DNA of 23,569 bases, taken from the NCBI GenBank assembly GCA_050011095.1, contig JBEKJU010000087.1, positions 1 through 23,569 on the forward strand, in the 5' to 3' direction. The notes under the pieces are model-generated. The model saw only the letters and a list, made by a program, of their open reading frames with translations. It ran no database searches and was not told where the DNA came from. The position numbers and the translations under genes are program-made. Positions 20,039-23,569 of the stretch are shown here, piece after piece (positions within the stretch are counted from its first letter, which is position 1; each line of letters starts with the position of its first letter). The DNA is from JBEKJU01 sp050011095 (GTDB lineage: Bacteria > Desulfobacterota > Syntrophorhabdia > Syntrophorhabdales > WCHB1-27).

Positions 20039-21439
20039 ATGAGTCATGAAGAGGCCAGCGAAAAGATGATCGAAGACGGTGGGGAGTATTCCGCAGAAAT
20101 CGGCGATATGGCGCTCCCGAGCGGCCAGGGCGTCGCCCGTCTGGGTGGACTGGTCGTCTTCGTGCCCGGCACGGTGCCGGGCGACAGGGTGCGGCTCAAG
20201 GTCGTGAGGCTGGAGAGGCGCTTCGCCTATGGAGAGCTTCTTCGCATGGAGGAGGAATCGCCCTTGAGGGAGCGGCCCCAGTGCCCCCATGTCGGCCGAT
20301 GCGGGGGCTGCGGTCTCCAGGCGCTCTCCTACGAGGGGCAGCTCAAGGTCAAGGAGAACCATCTCCGCCAGGTCCTGAAACGGATAGGCGGAGAGGACCT
20401 CGAAGGCGTTGAGGTATCGACCATCGTGCCCTCGGTGGACAGGTTCTTCTATCGCGGCAAGATAGAATTCTCCTTCGGGTATGCCGGACCGCCCGCTTCC
20501 GCCTCGCGGGTCATTGTCGGATTGCGCGGGCACGCCTCCCCCCTTCACCCCGAAGCGAACCGGGTCGTGCCCGTTGACGGCTGCCCCCTTTTCAGCCCCG
20601 CCGCATCGGTTGCGCTCCCCCCGGTCCGCGAGCTGATCGATGGATCAGGTCTTGCGCCATACGATCCGGCTACCGGGAAGGGTACGCTCAAGAGACTGGT
20701 GCTGAGGGAGGCGAAGGGGACAGGCGAACTCATGGTCCACCTCATCGCCGCGTCCGATATCAGCCGGCATCTCGCGGGCCTCCGGGAGAGGCTGCCCAGG
20801 GCGCTGCCCCGGCTCAGGAGCATCTATGCGACGGAAGGGGCCGGGCCTCGGCTCCTCTGGGGCAAGCCCGCCATCGATGAGCTTCTCTCGGGTCTTTTGC
20901 TCCGGGTATATCCCCTCTCCTTCCTCCAGCCGAACCCGCGCACAGCCGAAAGGCTCTACGAGCGCATCAAGGCGGTCGCCGGCATCACCGGCGGGGAGCG
21001 CGTCCTCGGCCTTTACTGCGGCGCCGGGTCGATCGAGCTTTTTCTGGGCCGGTATGTGAAAGAGGTGGTGGGCATCGATTCGAGCGGCGAGAGCATCGCC
21101 TGCGCCAGGGAGAATGCCGTCCTCAACAAATCGGGGAACTGCCTTTTCCTTGAGGAGAAGGCGGAAAGGGCCGCCCGGCGCCTCAGGCCGGGAAAGGTCG
21201 ATCTCCTCGTGGTCGACCCGCCGAGGAAAGGGATGACCGGGCAAACCCTCGCCGCAGTCAACGAAATCAGGCCGGAGAGGATGATCTACGTCTCGTGCAA
21301 CCCCTCCACGCTCGCGAGGGACCTCAAGGAGCTGAGACGGACCTACAGGGCCGGCACGATTATCCCATTCGATTTCTTTCCCCACACGGCCCATTTCGAG
21401 GTGCTCACGCTCCTCGAAAGGACCGGCCCCGCGCGGTAA
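20039..21439 (+). CDS. rlmD: 23S rRNA (uracil-C5)-methyltransferase, RlmD/RumA type
   Basis: A 466-residue class I SAM-dependent RNA methyltransferase expected to make m5U in 23S rRNA. The N-terminal TRAM domain (about 16-74) contains GVARLGGLVVFVPGTVPGDR. The 4Fe-4S ligands are Cys82, Cys88, Cys91 (QCPHVGRCGGCGLQ) and Cys182 (VDGCPLF), matching the RumA pattern. The methyltransferase domain has QPNP (297-300), LGLYCGAGSIELFL (323-336), VVDPPRKGM (391-399) and the catalytic nucleophile Cys420 in YVSCNPSTLARDL. Single homologues in many bacteria modify U747 and U1939 together (RlmCD), so target specificity is uncertain. The start at 20039 is 9 nt past a -10 box; the 15 acidic residues before the TRAM domain are poorly conserved, and an internal start cannot be excluded. 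Confidence 0.9.
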   Translation: MSHEEASEKMIEDGGEYSAEIGDMALPSGQGVARLGGLVVFVPGTVPGDRVRLKVVRLERRFAYGELLRMEEESPLRERPQCPHVGRCGGCGLQALSYEGQLKVKENHLRQVLKRIGGEDLEGVEVSTIVPSVDRFFYRGKIEFSFGYAGPPASASRVIVGLRGHASPLHPEANRVVPVDGCPLFSPAASVALPPVRELIDGSGLAPYDPATGKGTLKRLVLREAKGTGELMVHLIAASDISRHLAGLRERLPRALPRLRSIYATEGAGPRLLWGKPAIDELLSGLLLRVYPLSFLQPNPRTAERLYERIKAVAGITGGERVLGLYCGAGSIELFLGRYVKEVVGIDSSGESIACARENAVLNKSGNCLFLEEKAERAARRLRPGKVDLLVVDPPRKGMTGQTLAAVNEIRPERMIYVSCNPSTLARDLKELRRTYRAGTIIPFDFFPHTAHFEVLTLLERTGPAR

Positions 21440-21485
21440 TCGCCCGCCCCTTCGCCCCGGCCCCCGGGAAAAGGCGCGGTACATA

Positions 21486-21514
21486 TTTTTAAACGCCCCT
21501 TTTTGTACTATAAT
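21486..21514 (+). promoter_or_regulatory. promoter of the two-component operon
   Basis: A perfect TATAAT (21509-21514) with a poor -35 (TTTTTA, 21486-21491, 17-nt spacer). The -10 ends 8 nt before the ATG at 21523, again without a Shine-Dalgarno. The weak -35 is compatible with activator dependence, for example autoregulation; that is inference. Confidence 0.6.
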
Positions 21515-21522
21515 ATGCTGCC

Positions 21523-22206
21523 ATGGATGTGCTCATTATAGAAGACGAAGCAAAGGTGATCGATTTTATCAGCAAGGGCCTCGAGGAGGAGGGTTACACG
21601 GTCACCGCTGCCTTCGACGGCAAACAGGGGCTCGACCTTCTGAACGTCCACAAGTACGACCTCGTGCTCCTCGACCTCATGATACCCGAGATAGACGGCC
21701 TGAAGGTGCTGAGAAACATGAGGTCGTGGGGTATCAACACGCCCGTTCTGATCATTACCGCAAAGAATTCCAAGGAGGACGTGGTCCGTGGCCTGGACAC
21801 GGGCAGTGACGACTACCTCACCAAGCCCTTCTCTTTCGAGGAGCTTCTCGCACGGATGCGCGCCCTGCTCAGGCGCAGCGCGGCGAGAGACGGCCACACG
21901 CTGAAGTACGTCGACATCACGCTCGATCCTTACAGCCGCATGCTCTCGCGGGGCGCGAAGGACGTGGAGCTTACGGAAAAGGAGTTCCTCATCATGGAGA
22001 TTCTTATCAAGAACAGTGAAAGGCCCCTCACCCGGAAGGAAATAGCCGAATACGTCTGGCAGAACGCGACCGATTCGACGAATATCGTCGATGTCTATAT
22101 AAATTTCTTGCGAAAAAAGATAGAAACCCTCACTCCGAAGAAGTACATCCAGACAGTCAGGGGACTCGGCTACATCCTGAAGGAAGAAGATGATAAGCAC
22201 CACTAA
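21523..22206 (+). CDS. OmpR/PhoB-family response regulator
   Basis: A 227-residue cytoplasmic transcription regulator. The receiver domain (1 to about 115) has the acidic pair Glu7/Asp8 (IIEDEA), phospho-acceptor Asp51 (LVLLDLMIPEIDGL), Thr79 (IITA) and Lys101 (LTKPF). The C-terminal winged-helix domain (about 128-222) shows LTEKEFLIMEILIKNSERPL, IVDVYINFLRKKIE and YIQTVRGLGYIL. It is co-transcribed with the histidine kinase, whose ATG lies 17 nt inside its 3' end. Architecture resembles CusR/CopR/QseB-type regulators, but the stimulus and target genes cannot be inferred from the window. Confidence 0.95.
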   Translation: MDVLIIEDEAKVIDFISKGLEEEGYTVTAAFDGKQGLDLLNVHKYDLVLLDLMIPEIDGLKVLRNMRSWGINTPVLIITAKNSKEDVVRGLDTGSDDYLTKPFSFEELLARMRALLRRSAARDGHTLKYVDITLDPYSRMLSRGAKDVELTEKEFLIMEILIKNSERPLTRKEIAEYVWQNATDSTNIVDVYINFLRKKIETLTPKKYIQTVRGLGYILKEEDDKHH

Positions 22207-23569
22207 CCTGCCCATACGGTGGAGGTTGACCATACTCTACGGCGGGATCATCTCCTTGATCCTTCTCGTCTTCTCGGGCGAGGTCTACATCTATCTCAAG
22301 AACAGCCTCCAGAAGAGCATCGACACCAAGATCGCGTCCATGGGGGAGATCATCTCCTCATCCATGACCGAGATCCACGATCCGAGCCTTTTCGGCAACT
22401 TCGAGCTATACCTGGAACATGTGCTCGGCAGGAAGCCCAAGGGCAAGCTGATCCAGATTATGGACAGCTCGGGCAGGATCGGGGCGAAGAGCAGTGATAT
22501 CGAATCGGAGAACTTCGTCACGAGCTTCAGCACCCTCGAACGGGCCCTCGCCGGCGAGGTGGTCTACGATACGCTGGAGAACGTGCATCCGAGACTCCGC
22601 CTCGTCACGCTCCCCATTATGGACAACAAGAAGGTGACGAGCATCGTGCAGGTGGCAACGTCCCTCGAAGATTTCGATGAAACCATGAGGAGGCTCCTCA
22701 TCATCCTCGTCATCAGCATATTCACTTCCGTCAGCCTCACCATCGGCGTCGGCTATCTCATGGCGAAGAAGGCGCTAAAGCCGGTGGACAAGATCAGGAA
22801 AGCGGCGGTGAAGATATCCTCCCGCAACCTCGAAGAGTATATCGACATAGGCCCGAGGAGGGATGAGCTTGGAAAGCTGGCCGAGACGTTCAACGCGATG
22901 ATCTCACGGCTCCGCGACGCCTTCCAGAGGATCAACCAGTTCAGCATCGACGTCTCCCACGAACTGAAGACGCCCCTGACCATCCTGAAGGGGGGCACGG
23001 AAGTGGCCCTCAGGAAGGAGAGGAATCCTGGCGAATACAGGATGCTCCTATCGAGCCACCTGGAAGAGATCGACAGAATGGCCCAGATCATTGACGATCT
23101 CCTTCTTTTGTCAAAGGCGGACACCGGGAAGATGCAGCTCGACATGGGCGAGGTCGAGATCAAGGACCTCGTCCTTCAGGTGTTTATGGATATGAAGATG
23201 TTTGCCGAAAAGAAACATGTGGCCCTCGACGTGGGCGACCTCCAGGATGCCAGGCTCCAGGGCGACGAACTGAAGCTGCGGAGGATGCTCTGGAACATCG
23301 TCGATAACGGGATAAAGTATACGGGGACCGGCGGAAAGGTGGAGATCTCGACGGCCATGGACGACGGCTACGTGAGCATAAACGTGAGAGATACGGGTGT
23401 CGGCATCGGGGATGACGACATAAAGTATATATTCGACAGGTTCTATCGGGCAGACAGGGCAAGGACACGGGAGAGCGGGACCGGCCTCGGTCTATCGATC
23501 AGCAAGTGGATCGCGGAGGCGCACAAGGGGGCCATAGAGGTCGAGAGCCGCCCCTCTTCAGGAAGCCTC
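22190..23569 (+). CDS. HAMP-domain sensor histidine kinase (3' end beyond window)
   Basis: 460 residues of an inner-membrane kinase, cut by the window end just after the ATP-binding core. Features in order: TM1 at 14-29 (TILYGGIISLILLVFS), a periplasmic sensor region (about 36-165), TM2 at 168-191, and HAMP at about 192-245 with KALKPVDKIRKAA. The H-box FSIDVSHELKTPLTIL carries phospho-acceptor His257. The N-box LWNIVDNGIKYT is at 367-378, G1 DTGVGIG at 401-407 and G2 SGTGLGLS at 429-436. The ATG at 22190 is preceded by AGGAAG and overlaps the regulator gene by 17 nt, giving translational coupling. Only a few residues are likely missing. The sensor ligand is unknown. Confidence 0.95.
   Translation, partial: MISTTNLPIRWRLTILYGGIISLILLVFSGEVYIYLKNSLQKSIDTKIASMGEIISSSMTEIHDPSLFGNFELYLEHVLGRKPKGKLIQIMDSSGRIGAKSSDIESENFVTSFSTLERALAGEVVYDTLENVHPRLRLVTLPIMDNKKVTSIVQVATSLEDFDETMRRLLIILVISIFTSVSLTIGVGYLMAKKALKPVDKIRKAAVKISSRNLEEYIDIGPRRDELGKLAETFNAMISRLRDAFQRINQFSIDVSHELKTPLTILKGGTEVALRKERNPGEYRMLLSSHLEEIDRMAQIIDDLLLLSKADTGKMQLDMGEVEIKDLVLQVFMDMKMFAEKKHVALDVGDLQDARLQGDELKLRRMLWNIVDNGIKYTGTGGKVEISTAMDDGYVSINVRDTGVGIGDDDIKYIFDRFYRADRARTRESGTGLGLSISKWIAEAHKGAIEVESRPSSGSL

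Overview
The window is a roughly 60% GC stretch of bacterial chromosome carrying housekeeping and cell-envelope genes on both strands. No phage, plasmid, CRISPR, rRNA or tRNA signal was seen. The trans-envelope Tol genes, S41 peptidase, CcdA-type thiol-disulfide protein and CFI-box surface protein point to a Gram-negative (diderm) bacterium. Gene content and style fit an anaerobic deltaproteobacterial (Desulfobacterota-like) lineage, but that placement is inference.

Layout. 1-446 (minus) is the N-terminal part of a CcdA/DsbD-type membrane protein, divergent from a Ppx/GppA phosphatase (527-1447). Then come a possible small membrane protein (1477-1638, minus), a quinone-oxidoreductase-like MDR enzyme (1904-2884, minus) and a five-domain S1 RNA-binding protein (3174-4667, minus). 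A ModE-type wHTH regulator (4954-5280) and a carboxymuconolactone-decarboxylase-family protein (5384-5776, minus) follow. A membrane-anchored spermidine-synthase-like protein (6205-7755) is flanked by inverted copies of a dispersed repeat. An AT-rich region with its own promoter and a strong terminator (8034-8288) precedes a tight operon tolQ-tolR-tolA-uppP (8327-10951), in which every junction is ATGA. It converges on a VTT-domain membrane protein (10886-11566, minus) and a cis-prenyltransferase (11633-12424, minus). A large exported CFI-box protein (13018-14487, minus) lies beyond a long repeat block. mnmA (15088-16155, minus) and ctpA (16245-17567) are divergent. The rest is a YbgC-like thioesterase (17598-17984, minus), a two-domain phosphotransferase/ATP-binding protein (18088-19716), rlmD (20039-21439), and an OmpR-type response regulator with its HAMP histidine kinase (21523 to window end).

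The best candidates for something undescribed are in the non-coding DNA. First, a modular dispersed element occurs four times (about 5901-6116, 7756-7960, 12565-12935, 19717-19985). It has a hairpin whose arms differ between copies while mostly staying paired, and in two copies it starts exactly at a stop codon. Second, there is an AT-rich, independently bounded transcript candidate at 8034-8288. Third, five genes (ccdA, tolQ, mnmA, rlmD, the response regulator) have a -10 box only 6-9 nt before the ATG and no Shine-Dalgarno, implying leaderless mRNAs.

Functionally, the centre of the window links envelope constriction machinery (Tol) with the undecaprenyl-phosphate cycle: UppP in the tol operon, and a prenyltransferase plus a DedA/VTT-superfamily protein on the facing strand.
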